A DNA stretch of 64,000 nucleotides from Flavobacterium fryxellicola (GCF_900143245.1 NZ_FRDK01000001.1:1-64000); one strand, 5' to 3'; counted from the stretch's first letter, positions 1 through 9,071 are shown. The notes: a model not told the origin generated them from the letters alone. Numbers and translations: made by a program.

Positions 1-33
1 TATTTAAAGGAACGTTTGCCGTTGTTGCGGGTG

Positions 34-63
34 CAAAACTAACACCTTTATACCGTTATTCAA
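34..63 (-). promoter_or_regulatory. Bacteroidetes-type promoter reading out of the left edge
   Basis: On the minus strand there is TTG at 63-61, a 19-nt spacer, then TAGTTTTG at 41-34. This fits the Bacteroidetes primary sigma consensus (TTTG, 17-23 nt, TAnnTTTG). Transcription would start near position 27 and leave the window, so the gene served is not visible. Confidence 0.4.
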
Positions 64-464
64 GCTTTTTATTCGCTTTTTTTTATCGCTTTCTTAATAC
101 TGCATTTAACTCGCTGAAAATACGCTTCTTGAAAAAAAAGTTTTTTCTGCTTACCTCACCCTATCCAAAGCAAAGCATGCAAAAATGACCAAATTCCAGT
201 TTTTTTATCATTATATCCCTCTAGGAGCGATTGGAAATGCAATCCCTTTTCGCTATTTATTGGTTCTCTAAGCCGCTTTGGTAGGATCACAGACAGGATT
301 AATCTTGAAATTAGGTCCTTGACTGCATTATCATCTGAGATAGGTTAGGTTTTTTATCGCCTAGGCACTTGTTCCTTGTCTATTTCTTACGGTACTTATT
401 ATAGTAAGACATTTTATACCTACCTATATATAAGGTACACCGAATTCTAAATCAATTACACAAC
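64..464. other. Intergenic DNA, no gene recognised
   Basis: About 400 bases with stop codons in all frames. No tRNA, riboswitch or coding signal was recognised. A short A/T inverted repeat near 134-150 is the only structure noticed. Confidence 0.5.
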
Positions 465-552
465 TCCCCGCGTTAGGGATAGTAGCGCAAAGCCCGCAGC
501 CAAGTGAAGTGTAACGCAACTTGACGAGGACTTGTAGCGAATAGCCCGACCC
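465..552. repeat. Interspersed intergenic repeat Y, copy 1
   Basis: The reverse complement of this 88-bp stretch aligns along its whole length with 44600-44687. Shared blocks include GGGTCGGGCTATTCG, TACAAGTCCTCGTCAA and CTACTATCCCT, with scattered substitutions between them. It is much more GC-rich than the flanks. Two copies 44 kb apart in intergenic DNA indicate a dispersed non-coding repeat. Confidence 0.7.
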
Positions 553-556
553 TTTA

Positions 557-600
557 TAAAAAAGAGGCTACTACCCAATTAGATAATAGCCTCTTTTTTA
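557..600. terminator. Bidirectional intrinsic terminator
   Basis: A perfect 14-bp inverted repeat (557-570 with 587-600) encloses a 16-nt loop, with A and T runs forming the ends. It lies 24 bp beyond the stop codon of the minus-strand permease gene and can also stop plus-strand transcripts. Confidence 0.8.
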
Positions 601-624
601 TAATGGGAAACGCCCAAATGAAGT

Positions 625-1860
625 TTAATCGAAACGGATGGCTTTTACTGGTGCTATTTTGGTTATTATATAGGATGGAATTAGCAACACCAAGAAACAA
701 ACAGAAACTGTGAGGGCATTAAGCATGGCTATATATCCCCAGTTCAAATAAACTGGTGCTTGATTGACATAGTAATTTTCTGGATTGAGTTTGACGACAC
801 CAAAATGTTGCTGGATTAATAACAACGATATCCCTATCAGATTTCCCCAAAACAGACCTCTCACTATTAAGTAAAAAGCATTGTATAGAAATATTTTTCT
901 AACTGACCAATTATTTGCCCCTAAGGCTTTAAGTATTCCTATCATTTGAGTGCGTTCAAGGATGAGGACTAAAAGCGCAACAACCATATTAATGGTCGCA
1001 ACGAGTATCATGACCGCTAAAATTACAATAATATTAAAATCGAATAATTGAAGCCATTCGAATATATAACTGTATTTTTCGATTATGGTTTTCGTATCTA
1101 ACGTAGAAGATGTTTGTGCATAAACCTGCTCACCTGTTGCCTGAATAGTATTAAAGTCATCTACAAAAACTTCAAAAGCTCCCACTTGATCGGGACTCCA
1201 TTTATTAATGCGCTGCAGGTGTCGAATGTCACCTATTAAATAAGTAGCATCAAATTCCTGAAATCCAGAATTAAAAATACCTGTGATTTTGAATCTTCGG
1301 ATGTTTGGTAATTTGTTTTGACTTTCTTTAATGAAAAACGTGTTAAAAGAATCACCTACTTTTAGATTCAACCTTTTAGCCAAGAATTGAGAAATTAACA
1401 CCTCTTGATTAAGCTCTTTTGAGAAATCAGGCAATTTACCTGAAACCAGATATTCTTTAATGTTATTCCATCGGTAATCCTTGCCGACTCCTTTGAGGAT
1501 GATTCCTTCGAAAGCAGTTTCAGTTCTTATTATTCCCGCTTTAGTTGCGATGGCTTGAATATGACTTATTCCAGAAACTGAAGTGAATTTTGGATAAAAT
1601 TCCTGTTTTTTAGAAATAGGAATAAGTGTAACTTCCGATTGATTATTATCATAATTCGAAATAATAATATGGCCATTGAATGCAGAAATCTTGTCTCGTA
1701 TTTTTTGTTGCAATCCAATACCAGTTGCTACAGAAACAATCATCATGATCATTCCTATGGCAATTGCCGAAATTGCAATTTTTATAATTGGCGAAGATAT
1801 ACTACTTTTATAATCTTTAGCAGTGATAAGTCGTTTGGCAATAAAGTATTCTAAATTCAA
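625..1860 (-). CDS. FtsX/LolC-LolE-type ABC transporter permease
   Basis: A 411-residue inner-membrane permease of the LolC/LolE/MacB class. An N-terminal membrane segment (about residues 25-50) is followed by a periplasmic MacB-type domain (about 50-250). Three C-terminal membrane helices (about 275-300, 320-350 and 375-402) form the FtsX domain. Relatives act with an ATPase to extract lipoproteins or other envelope substrates; no ATPase gene is adjacent, so the partner is unknown. The reading frame begins with TTG at 1860. No in-frame ATG occurs before residue 36, and I recall relatives starting with the same MNLEYFIAKR-like sequence, so TTG is probably the true start. Only 6 bp separate it from the divergent start at 1867. 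Confidence 0.8.
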   Translation of the reverse strand: MNLEYFIAKRLITAKDYKSSISSPIIKIAISAIAIGMIMMIVSVATGIGLQQKIRDKISAFNGHIIISNYDNNQSEVTLIPISKKQEFYPKFTSVSGISHIQAIATKAGIIRTETAFEGIILKGVGKDYRWNNIKEYLVSGKLPDFSKELNQEVLISQFLAKRLNLKVGDSFNTFFIKESQNKLPNIRRFKITGIFNSGFQEFDATYLIGDIRHLQRINKWSPDQVGAFEVFVDDFNTIQATGEQVYAQTSSTLDTKTIIEKYSYIFEWLQLFDFNIIVILAVMILVATINMVVALLVLILERTQMIGILKALGANNWSVRKIFLYNAFYLIVRGLFWGNLIGISLLLIQQHFGVVKLNPENYYVNQAPVYLNWGYIAMLNALTVSVCFLVLLIPSYIITKIAPVKAIRFD

Positions 1861-1866
1861 TTTGAT

Positions 1867-3081
1867 ATGGTATCTAGTTTGGTGTTCAAAAATACATTTT
1901 TATTATTTGTTTTACTAATCGTGTCTTGCGGAAGTTCCATTAAGATTAAAGAAGAAACAAAAAACTATAAAGAAATTCCAATAAAAAATCCCATTCAAAC
2001 AGTAAAAACTGGTGCTGCTAATTTTGATGCTTATATGCCATTATTAAAAGATAAAAAAGTTGGTATTGTAACCAACCAAACAGGCATCTTACCCAACAAA
2101 ACCCATTTGGTTGATTTCTTTTTAGCAAAAAAAATAGCTATTCAAACTATTTTTGCTCCAGAGCACGGTTTCCGAGGAACTGCAGACGCGGGTGAACATG
2201 TAGTCGACGGAAAAGATTATAAAACAGGATTGCCAATTATTTCGCTTTATGGGGATAACAAAAAGCCTAGTTCCGAACAATTAGCTGGAATAGAGATCTT
2301 GGTTTTCGACTTGCAAGATGTGGGTGCACGATTTTACACGTACATTTCCTCTTTACATTATATCATGGAAGCTTGTGCCGAAAACAATATTCCTGTAGTG
2401 ATTTTAGACAGACCCAATCCAAACATAAGTAGTGTAGACGGTCCAATTTTAGAAAAGGAATTTACGAGTTTTGTAGGGATGCATCCAGTGCCAGTACTTC
2501 ACGGAATGACTATTGGCGAATACGCACAAATGATAAATGGAGAAAAATGGTTAAAACAGGGAATTCAATGTCAACTAACAGTAATTCCTTGTCTCAATTA
2601 CACTAGAAAACTAAATTACAGTCTACCAGTAAAACCCTCACCTAATCTTCCGAACGACCAAGCCGTTGCTCTTTATGCTAGTTTGTGCCTTTTTGAAGGC
2701 ACTAATGTCAGTGTGGGTCGAGGTACAGAGAAGCAATTTCAAATTTATGGATCACCCTACTTACCAAACAACACCTTTAGTTTTATTCCAAAACCAAATT
2801 TAGGGGCCAAAAACCCATTGCATAATGGAGTAAAATGTTTTGGCGAAGACCTATCAACTCAAACTAAAGAGAATCAACTGGAATTGAAATGGCTTATAAA
2901 AGCATATAATTCTACTTTAGATAAATCAAAATTCTTCAATTCTTTTTTCACAAAATTGGCGGGAACTAAAAAACTTCAACGGCAAATAGAAAATGGAATT
3001 TCAGAAAAAGAAATCAGAGAAAGCTGGACCGACGGCTTACAAACTTTTAAGAAAATGAACAAAAAATATTTGATTTATTAA
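1867..3081 (+). CDS. namZ: Exo-beta-N-acetylmuramidase NamZ family lipoprotein (DUF1343)
   Basis: A 404-residue protein with a lipoprotein signal (hydrophobic residues 9-19, lipobox ending at Cys21), so it is probably anchored in an envelope membrane. The rest is one DUF1343 domain, the family now called NamZ (GH171), which removes N-acetylmuramic acid from the non-reducing ends of peptidoglycan fragments. Recognisable blocks are VGIVTNQTG, the active-site APEHGFRG, VFDLQDVGARFYTYI and DRPNPN. The likely role is cell-wall recycling or scavenging. It diverges from the permease gene with 6 bp between start codons, so its promoter must lie inside that gene. No other muropeptide-recycling gene is adjacent. 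Confidence 0.85.
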   Translation: MVSSLVFKNTFLLFVLLIVSCGSSIKIKEETKNYKEIPIKNPIQTVKTGAANFDAYMPLLKDKKVGIVTNQTGILPNKTHLVDFFLAKKIAIQTIFAPEHGFRGTADAGEHVVDGKDYKTGLPIISLYGDNKKPSSEQLAGIEILVFDLQDVGARFYTYISSLHYIMEACAENNIPVVILDRPNPNISSVDGPILEKEFTSFVGMHPVPVLHGMTIGEYAQMINGEKWLKQGIQCQLTVIPCLNYTRKLNYSLPVKPSPNLPNDQAVALYASLCLFEGTNVSVGRGTEKQFQIYGSPYLPNNTFSFIPKPNLGAKNPLHNGVKCFGEDLSTQTKENQLELKWLIKAYNSTLDKSKFFNSFFTKLAGTKKLQRQIENGISEKEIRESWTDGLQTFKKMNKKYLIY

Positions 3082-3144
3082 CGCTTAAGCCTATACTCAG
3101 CAGGAAAGGATTGCAAGTAACAACAGGAATTCGATGATAGTCAA

Positions 3145-3639
3145 TTATAGCGGCAACTTCTTTTTCATTTCTTCTACAATATTAAAAGCAGCTGGGCAAA
3201 TTGCAACGTTCTTTAAAGTTAGATCTGTAATTTGCTGAAACTTCTTTCTGTCCGTATGTGGGAATTCTCGACACGCTTTTGGTCGAACATCATAAATCAT
3301 ACATGCGTTTTCATGATCTAAAAAAGTGCACGGCACACTTTGCAAAACATAATCCTGGTCTTCATCAACACGCAGATATTGTTCTATAAATTGCTGCGGC
3401 TTTTGTCTCAAATATTTCGACACACGCTCAATATCAGCAGAAGTAAATAATGGCCCTGTTGTCTTGCAGCAATTAGCACATTTTAAACAATCTGTTTTTT
3501 TGAATTCAGCGTCATGTAAATCCTGCATTACATAATCTAAATTTTTTGGTGTCTTCTTTTTCAGCTTATCGAAATACTTTTTGTTTTCGATATGCTTATC
3601 TTTGGCTTCTTTAGGAAGTTCGTTTAAAGTAGGTTTCAA
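3145..3639 (-). CDS. YkgJ-family cysteine-cluster protein
   Basis: A 164-residue soluble protein with the YkgJ/CxxCxxCC signature: DCLKCANCC, then further Cys residues in PCTFLDHENACMIYDVRP and KACREFPH. These eight or so cysteines probably bind a metal or Fe-S cluster. The N-terminal 60 residues are lysine-rich and charged. Family members are widespread but mostly of unproven function. It stands alone, convergent with the NamZ gene and divergent from the methyltransferase. A possible -7 box (TAGTTTTG) lies at 3668-3661, about 22 bp upstream of the start. Confidence 0.8.
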   Translation of the reverse strand: MKPTLNELPKEAKDKHIENKKYFDKLKKKTPKNLDYVMQDLHDAEFKKTDCLKCANCCKTTGPLFTSADIERVSKYLRQKPQQFIEQYLRVDEDQDYVLQSVPCTFLDHENACMIYDVRPKACREFPHTDRKKFQQITDLTLKNVAICPAAFNIVEEMKKKLPL

Positions 3640-3724
3640 TTTGAAAGTTTAAATTTTTTACAAAACTAACACTTTTTAAACGAGGATTATAGCTTTATAA
3701 ATGTTGAATTTAGAATTACAAACA

Positions 3725-4432
3725 ATGAAAGACCTTTTTGGCCAAGCCATACTTGATTATCAAACTAATAATGCTCCAGAGGATTTGATTACTGAGACCA
3801 CCATCTCTGAAGAAGATGAAATGTCTGTTGCTTACTTATTCCGTTCACATGCCGAGATGCCCTTAATGGAACAAAAAGCGCTACAACTTGCCAGAGGAAA
3901 AGTGCTAGATGTAGGTTGTGGCGCAGGAAGTCACAGTTTGTATTTACAAAACGAGAGAAATTTAGATGTTACTTCGATTGATATTTCTGCAAATGCCATT
4001 CAAGCCTGCGCGCTTCGTGGACTTAAAGACGCAAAAATTCAGGATGTCATGACATTATCTAATGAAAAATACGATACCATTTTATTGTTAATGAATGGAG
4101 CTGGCATGTGCGGAAAGTTAAAAAACATCCCTAACTTTATTTTAAAATTAAAATCGTTACTACTTCCAGGGGGTCAGATTCTACTAGACAGTTCTGACAT
4201 CATATATATGTTTGATGATGACGAAGATGGCGGGAAATGGATTCCTTCAGACAATCATTATTACGGCGAAATAGTTTTCAATATTTCGTACAAAGGAGAA
4301 AAGGAAAAACCATTTGATTGGATGTTTATAGATTACAACACCCTGCAAAATGCTGCTTTAGACAACGGCCTACAATGTGAATTAATTCTCGAAGGGGAAC
4401 ATTATGATTATTTAGCCAAGCTTTCTTTTTAA
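3725..4432 (+). CDS. Class I SAM-dependent methyltransferase
   Basis: A Rossmann-fold methyltransferase of 235 residues from the ATG at 3725, or 243 from the ATG at 3701. The inner start is preferred because the protein then opens MKDLFGQA, which looks like the conserved beginning. Motif I is VLDVGCGAGSHSLYL and the acidic ribose-binding residue follows in VTSIDISANAIQ. The substrate cannot be told from sequence, and no neighbour suggests a pathway. The gene ends about 100 bp before a strong bidirectional terminator shared with queE. Confidence 0.8.
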   Translation: MKDLFGQAILDYQTNNAPEDLITETTISEEDEMSVAYLFRSHAEMPLMEQKALQLARGKVLDVGCGAGSHSLYLQNERNLDVTSIDISANAIQACALRGLKDAKIQDVMTLSNEKYDTILLLMNGAGMCGKLKNIPNFILKLKSLLLPGGQILLDSSDIIYMFDDDEDGGKWIPSDNHYYGEIVFNISYKGEKEKPFDWMFIDYNTLQNAALDNGLQCELILEGEHYDYLAKLSF

Positions 4433-4530
4433 AGTAAGACAAAGAAGGAGGCAAGATAAAAATAAATCCTTCAATAATAAAAAAGTGAAGATGCTGGCAC
4501 TCAACAAATCGATATTTTTACATTTTATCC

Positions 4531-4578
4531 TAAACAAAAACCCCAAAACAGACTTATCTGTTTTGGGGTTTTTGTTTA
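4531..4578. terminator. Bidirectional terminator between the methyltransferase gene and queE
   Basis: A perfect 21-bp inverted repeat (4531-4551 with 4558-4578) with a 6-nt loop, a GC core and T/A-rich ends. Its right arm contains the queE stop codon (4576-4578), so the queE coding sequence runs directly into its terminator. Confidence 0.9.
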
Positions 4579-5208
4579 TGGTATATTTAAATATTTATGA
4601 GTTTGCAACGAGACACGCCATTTCGGATTTTTCATTACATAATCCACAATTAATGGTGTCATCTCTTCCTTTTTACTCCATTCTGGTTGCAGAAATAAAA
4701 TAGCCTTTGGATTCACTTTTTCGGCTTGTTCTTCTGCAAAAATAAAATCATGCTTATTAAAAATTATTACTTTCAACTCGTGTGCATTATCATAAACGGT
4801 TTCTGTGGGTAATTTGTTTTTCTTTGGCGAAAGACAAATCCAATCCCAAGTTCCGGAGAGCGGATAAGCTCCTGAGGTTTCAATATGTACTTTTAAATTT
4901 TGTTCTTTTAGCTTTTGAGTAAGCAAAGTCATATCCCACATCAAAGGTTCACCACCAGTAACTACAACAGTATTAGCATAATTATTTGCATTTTCGACGA
5001 TTAAATCCACACTCGTTGGAGGGTGCAATGCTGCATTCCAGCTTTCTTTTACATCACACCAATGGCAACCCACATCGCAACCACCTATTCGAATAAAATA
5101 TGCTGCTGTTCCTGTATGAAATCCTTCTCCCTGAATGGTATAAAATTCTTCCATCAAGGGTAACATCGCACCTTTGTTAACTTCTAACTGTATTTCTTTT
5201 GATAACAT
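4576..5208 (-). CDS. queE: 7-carboxy-7-deazaguanine synthase QueE
   Basis: A 210-residue radical SAM enzyme that converts 6-carboxy-tetrahydropterin to 7-carboxy-7-deazaguanine in the pathway to queuosine. The N-terminal substrate motif FYTIQGEGFHTG is followed by the cluster-binding cysteines Cys44, Cys48 and Cys51 in GGCDVGCHWCD. VVTGGEPLMW is the SAM-binding GGEP motif. Length is normal for QueE. It is a single gene here; queA, which acts later in the pathway, lies separately at 24 kb. A -7 box TATCTTTG lies about 18 bp upstream. Confidence 0.93.
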   Translation of the reverse strand: MLSKEIQLEVNKGAMLPLMEEFYTIQGEGFHTGTAAYFIRIGGCDVGCHWCDVKESWNAALHPPTSVDLIVENANNYANTVVVTGGEPLMWDMTLLTQKLKEQNLKVHIETSGAYPLSGTWDWICLSPKKNKLPTETVYDNAHELKVIIFNKHDFIFAEEQAEKVNPKAILFLQPEWSKKEEMTPLIVDYVMKNPKWRVSLQTHKYLNIP

Positions 5209-5225
5209 TATTTTATTTTAAAGTG

Positions 5226-5233
5226 CAAAGATA
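5226..5233 (-). promoter_or_regulatory. queE promoter -7 element
   Basis: TATCTTTG on the minus strand matches TAnnTTTG exactly and is followed by GCAC. A clear TTTG -33 box is not visible; upstream sequence is TTTC at a slightly long spacing. The position gives a leader of about 10-12 nt. Confidence 0.4.
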
Positions 5234-5376
5234 GTTAATTTGAAAAGGAGTTAATTTGAAATCAGTAGCTAAAATTACAAACTACGAAAATGCCTTAGCA
5301 ATCATCATTAAAATCAATAGTTAGAAATGACAATTTGATCTTAAACCTATCTGCCTTAAAAATACTAACCACAAAA

Positions 5377-5404
5377 AAACCGATAATCAAATGACTATCG
5401 GTTT
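5377..5404 (-). terminator. Terminator of the TonB-TPR operon
   Basis: A 9-bp inverted repeat (5377-5385 with 5396-5404) is followed on the minus strand by a T run. It lies 23 bp after the stop codon of the TPR gene, the last gene of the exbB-tonB operon. Confidence 0.8.
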
Positions 5405-5426
5405 CTATTATCCTTACAAATTTCAA

Positions 5427-7106
5427 CTATTTTAAAATCTTGATGGACTCAGCAGCATAACTATTTGCTGGATCTAAAGCAAGAGTTTTTTTAAAGTACT
5501 CAATAGCTTTAGGCTTGTTAGTATTTGCAAAACTTGCTGCCATATTATTGTAAGATTCAATGATCTTAGTCTTAACGGCAGGTTTAGCAAGTTCTTCTGC
5601 TCCTAGTTCCGTAGTTTTTGCTACATAGTCTTCATAATTCTTAACCATTATATCATCTTTTTCAAGCAATCTACTAGTTCTCGCTTTATAAAGATAAGCT
5701 TCTAAATACGTAGGAGAAGCTACTAACACTTTATCAAAAGCTGCTTGAGCCTTTTCCAATGCAACTACATCAACTTTAACTCCTTTTTCTTTATTAATGT
5801 TAGCATAGTAATTAGCTAAACCAAAATAGACATTGTCATCAAGAAAATTTGAAGAATCATTGGTGTTTGCACCATATTCAAATATTGCAGCAGCTTCAGC
5901 ATACAGTTTTTGTGAAAATAATTTTTTACCTACTTCACTTAATTCTTGAACGGCTAAAGGTTCCATTTCAATCGCTTTCTTGATATCCACTAAACCTGCT
6001 TGAAAGGCAATTGGATCAATTGATAATCCATCAGCACTAGTTCCTTTTTTAATTTTAGTTAAACCCAAATATAAATAATCTAATGCTATGGCTTTATTTC
6101 CTGGCGAAGTGATAAAACTATCCAACGATTTAATAGCCACATCAACATTACCGTTTTTGTATGCAGCATATCCTAAATAGCGATAGATTCTTGGATTAAC
6201 TTTGTCTAATTCTATCATTTTATTTGCTTCAGCTTCAAGTGCTACATAATCCTCTACTAGAATAAGAAAATCGGCACGACGCATTCTAGAATGAATAGAA
6301 TAATCTGTTAAAGACATGTATTTATCATAGTATCCCATCGCAGTCTTATAATTTACATCAGCTTGAGATGGCTTATTACGTGCAATTTTATAATACGTTT
6401 CTGCCAACTCTCTGTATACCGGTCCATAATTTGGATTCAGTGCAATTACTTCATTGTATGCTTTTAAAGCTTCATCATACGATTTAGCCCCTTTCAACAG
6501 AACACCTAATTGCATTTTTGCCCTAAGCAAAGTATTATCTGCCTGAAAAGCATTTCTATAGGCAACATAAGCTTCATTTTGCTTACCATCGCCATAATAG
6601 GCATCTCCTAACGCCAATTGCAATTGGGCATCTTGAGCATTATTAATTGCCGCTCTACTTAAAACTGCGATTGCATTTTTGTAATCTGGTTTCACAGCAT
6701 TCATATAGGCTCTACCGATATAAATAAATTCTTCGAAATCTTTTCTTCTCATGTCAGCTGTAGCCAAAGCAAATTTAGCCTGAGCACCTGCAACATCATT
6801 TTTATCTAAATCCATTTGGCCTAAACCAATTTGATTCACTTTTGCTCCATCAGAAGCGCTTAATCCACTTTGAAAATAAATCTTAGCAGAATCTTGTACA
6901 TTTTGATTCAGATAAACATTCCCTAAAGTAAAAAAGGCAGCCCCATTAGATGGCTTTGCTTTGATGATCGATTTTAAAATTGTTTTTGCGCTTTCAAATT
7001 GCTCCGCATCAATCGCTTTCTTAGCTTGATTAATATCTTGTGCTTGCAGCGTAAAAGCAGACGCCACTAGGGCCACACTTAACGTTGTAAATTTATTCAT
7101 GTTCAT
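5427..7106 (-). CDS. Secreted tetratricopeptide-repeat protein of the TonB operon
   Basis: About 559 residues with a signal peptide (MNMNKFTTLSVALVASAF, likely cleaved after LQAQ) followed by many TPR-like helical pairs across the whole length, for example around FTLGNVYLNQNVQDSAKIYF, LALGDAYYGDGKQNEAYVAY and VYRELAETYYKIA. It is probably a periplasmic scaffold protein. The open frame extends upstream to a TTG inside the preceding gene; the ATG at 7106 (or 7100) gives a proper signal peptide and a 10-16 bp gap. It is the last gene of the exbB-exbD-exbD-tonB operon, which suggests a role in TonB-linked transport, although its partner is unknown. Confidence 0.85.
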   Translation of the reverse strand: MNMNKFTTLSVALVASAFTLQAQDINQAKKAIDAEQFESAKTILKSIIKAKPSNGAAFFTLGNVYLNQNVQDSAKIYFQSGLSASDGAKVNQIGLGQMDLDKNDVAGAQAKFALATADMRRKDFEEFIYIGRAYMNAVKPDYKNAIAVLSRAAINNAQDAQLQLALGDAYYGDGKQNEAYVAYRNAFQADNTLLRAKMQLGVLLKGAKSYDEALKAYNEVIALNPNYGPVYRELAETYYKIARNKPSQADVNYKTAMGYYDKYMSLTDYSIHSRMRRADFLILVEDYVALEAEANKMIELDKVNPRIYRYLGYAAYKNGNVDVAIKSLDSFITSPGNKAIALDYLYLGLTKIKKGTSADGLSIDPIAFQAGLVDIKKAIEMEPLAVQELSEVGKKLFSQKLYAEAAAIFEYGANTNDSSNFLDDNVYFGLANYYANINKEKGVKVDVVALEKAQAAFDKVLVASPTYLEAYLYKARTSRLLEKDDIMVKNYEDYVAKTTELGAEELAKPAVKTKIIESYNNMAASFANTNKPKAIEYFKKTLALDPANSYAAESIKILK

Positions 7107-7116
7107 TGTAGTTAAA

Positions 7117-8040
7117 TTATTTTTCATCTTTTTTTGATTTTGTATCAATTATAAATTTTCTTCCAGGTATACGTATAGGTAGCAAACCTGATTTCAAAAT
7201 TATCCTTTGCCCTATGTCACCCCCAACAAATGAAGCAAACCCCATTCCTAATCCAGAATACCCTTGACAATTTATAATAAACAAATCGCGTGCCAAAGGA
7301 TACTTTCTTTCTGCTAAATTATTTTGTGAAGGAAAATAGGATTCGTTCCCTACCAGCCCTTTTACTCTTAAAGCATTCACATTATCAACATATTTTTGCA
7401 TCGCTGGACTTGGCTGCGATAGCCAGTTGACACCTACAATACCAATCATGTCGGTATTTTCCGAGACATATTTTATTACTTCATCATTCGTTTTAAAGGA
7501 GAAAACTCCACTTTTAGGGATACTCGTAATCCCAGCAAGTGCATTCATGTAGCGCACAGTACTTGAATTCAAATTATCAAAAACCAGCCCTTTAATAGAT
7601 GGGGTAGGTTTTCCTTGCATAAAACTTATAACCTCTATTAGAGAGACAATCGAGTCTTTGCTACTCTTATTGGAGATAAATGCAACTGCATCTGTGGCAA
7701 ATGGTGTTATTTTAGGATTAATTTTCCTTGCTTTAAAAATATTTAGTTCATCCGCTGTCAAATTTCTAGATAAAATCGCAATAGCCCCTTTTTCATTAAA
7801 CAGTGCGTTAACGACTTCAGACTCCGATTTTGAAACAAGCTTTATTTTAGCCTCATAATTTTTCTCAAATACCGCTACCTGATCTTCAATTAAAGGAGAT
7901 AGCGTTTCATCAACAAAGATCGTTGCGTTACCTTTCAAAATAGTTTCCTCCTCCTTTGACGTTTTAGTTTGATTGCAAGCACAAACTAATACTAATATTA
8001 AGAAAAGAACAAAATAAGGAAGTGGAGCAAATTTTTTCAT
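7117..8040 (-). CDS. PstS-like substrate-binding lipoprotein
   Basis: A 307-residue protein with a lipoprotein signal (lipobox ending at Cys22) and a PBP-like type II domain related to phosphate-binding PstS. Visible segments are GNATIFVDETLSPLIEDQV, KINPKITPFATDAVAFISNKS and YPLARDLFIIN, the last typical of PstS relatives. It starts 3 bp after the small membrane protein gene and ends just before the TPR gene. No pst permease or ATPase genes are near. Its placement in a TonB operon suggests sensing or capture of a ligand for TonB-driven uptake; that is inference. Phosphate binding itself is not shown. Confidence 0.8.
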   Translation of the reverse strand: MKKFAPLPYFVLFLILVLVCACNQTKTSKEEETILKGNATIFVDETLSPLIEDQVAVFEKNYEAKIKLVSKSESEVVNALFNEKGAIAILSRNLTADELNIFKARKINPKITPFATDAVAFISNKSSKDSIVSLIEVISFMQGKPTPSIKGLVFDNLNSSTVRYMNALAGITSIPKSGVFSFKTNDEVIKYVSENTDMIGIVGVNWLSQPSPAMQKYVDNVNALRVKGLVGNESYFPSQNNLAERKYPLARDLFIINCQGYSGLGMGFASFVGGDIGQRIILKSGLLPIRIPGRKFIIDTKSKKDEK

Positions 8041-8043
8041 AAA

Positions 8044-8274
8044 CTAGTTGTTATTATCATTAATAATTCGAAAGAATCTATAAGAAGCATAACCTATGAG
8101 CAACGTTCCAGCTGCAATTCTATAAGTTGGCGTCAAATCTAAAGGGAAATTCTTCATGAAAATAATGAATAAACCCACAAAAAGATATACCATAAAAAAC
8201 AAAATTCCTAAAACAAGAAGAAATCGCTCTTTAAGCGATTTCTTCCTAATATTACTAAGTATTTTATTCAACAT
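8044..8274 (-). CDS. Small two-helix membrane protein of the TonB operon
   Basis: A 76-residue protein with a basic N-terminus (KILSNIRKKSLKERF) and two predicted membrane helices (about 18-41 and 50-67). Its ATG overlaps the tonB stop codon in a TAATG arrangement, and it ends 3 bp before the PstS-like gene, so it is translationally embedded in the operon. I do not recognise a named family. Position suggests an accessory of the TonB/ExbBD complex or of the lipoprotein that follows. Confidence 0.75.
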   Translation of the reverse strand: MLNKILSNIRKKSLKERFLLVLGILFFMVYLFVGLFIIFMKNFPLDLTPTYRIAAGTLLIGYASYRFFRIINDNNN

Positions 8275-9071
8275 TAATCTGCAGATTGAATAGTGATTGG
8301 AAGCGAATAAAGTACCCTTACCTTCTTACCATTTTGCTCACCTGGTGTCCATTTTGGACATTTCTTCAGAACACGAATCGCTTCTTTTCCTGTACCATAA
8401 CCAATATCTCTAATTACTTTGATATCTGTCAATGAACCATCTTTTTCAACTACGAAAGTAACGTAAACTTTACCCTTCAAACCTTCTTCTTCCGGTGTTT
8501 GATAGTTATCACCTACAAACTTATAAAATTTATTGATTCCTCCTGGAAAGTCCGGTTTAACTTCAATACCAGCCGTATTATAAATTTGGTTATCAACTTC
8601 TTCAACTACAGCTGCTTTACCAGTTCCTACTGGTTCTACAGTTAAAACAGCATCAGGATCCCCTTTTATGGTTACGGCTCCTAGTGTTTTATTTTTTACT
8701 TCGATAATTTTAGGTGGCTCTTCAGTTACCTCTTCCGCTTTAGCAACTACGGGTTTCACGAATTTGATCACATCCACTTTAGGAGCTGGCGGTGGCGGTG
8801 GCGGAACATTTAATTTAGGCTCTTCCTTCTTTGGAGGCAGTTTAATGGCAGTGATTTTAATGTCTCTGTCGATCTCCTGCTCCTCACCTTTAGGAATTAA
8901 GTTAATGATAAGAGGAGTCGCAACAGCGATACTAAAAAATACAGCTCCCAAAATGAGTGCTTTAATAGTAGTTTTTCTGTTTGTCCTTCTTAATTCATAC
9001 GCTCCGTACGCTTTATTACGCCCTTCGAATACGATATCAAGCCATTGATTTTTTAATATATCTAATTTCAT
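8274..9071 (-). CDS. tonB: Energy transducer TonB
   Basis: A 265-residue TonB protein that transmits the proton motive force harvested by ExbB-ExbD to outer-membrane receptors. The cytoplasmic N-terminus is the Bacteroidetes form (FEGRNKAYGAYELR). One membrane helix spans about 36-58, followed by a periplasmic proline-rich linker with six consecutive prolines (about 89-94). The C-terminal TonB domain (about 170-265) contains GKVYVTFVVEKDGSLTDIKVI and CPKWTPGEQNGK. It follows two exbD genes and one exbB gene in the same direction and is coupled to the downstream gene by a one-base overlap. Confidence 0.93.
   Translation of the reverse strand: MKLDILKNQWLDIVFEGRNKAYGAYELRRTNRKTTIKALILGAVFFSIAVATPLIINLIPKGEEQEIDRDIKITAIKLPPKKEEPKLNVPPPPPPAPKVDVIKFVKPVVAKAEEVTEEPPKIIEVKNKTLGAVTIKGDPDAVLTVEPVGTGKAAVVEEVDNQIYNTAGIEVKPDFPGGINKFYKFVGDNYQTPEEEGLKGKVYVTFVVEKDGSLTDIKVIRDIGYGTGKEAIRVLKKCPKWTPGEQNGKKVRVLYSLPITIQSAD

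Noticed and set aside
7107..7148. Upstream extension of the TPR gene to a TTG
   Set aside because: It overlaps the end of the PstS-like gene and would place extra residues before the signal peptide.
8668..9048. A 126-codon open frame antisense to tonB
   Set aside because: It is the mirror of the proline-rich tonB coding sequence. It is poly-Gly/Ser-like without a domain, and the TonB frame is unambiguous.
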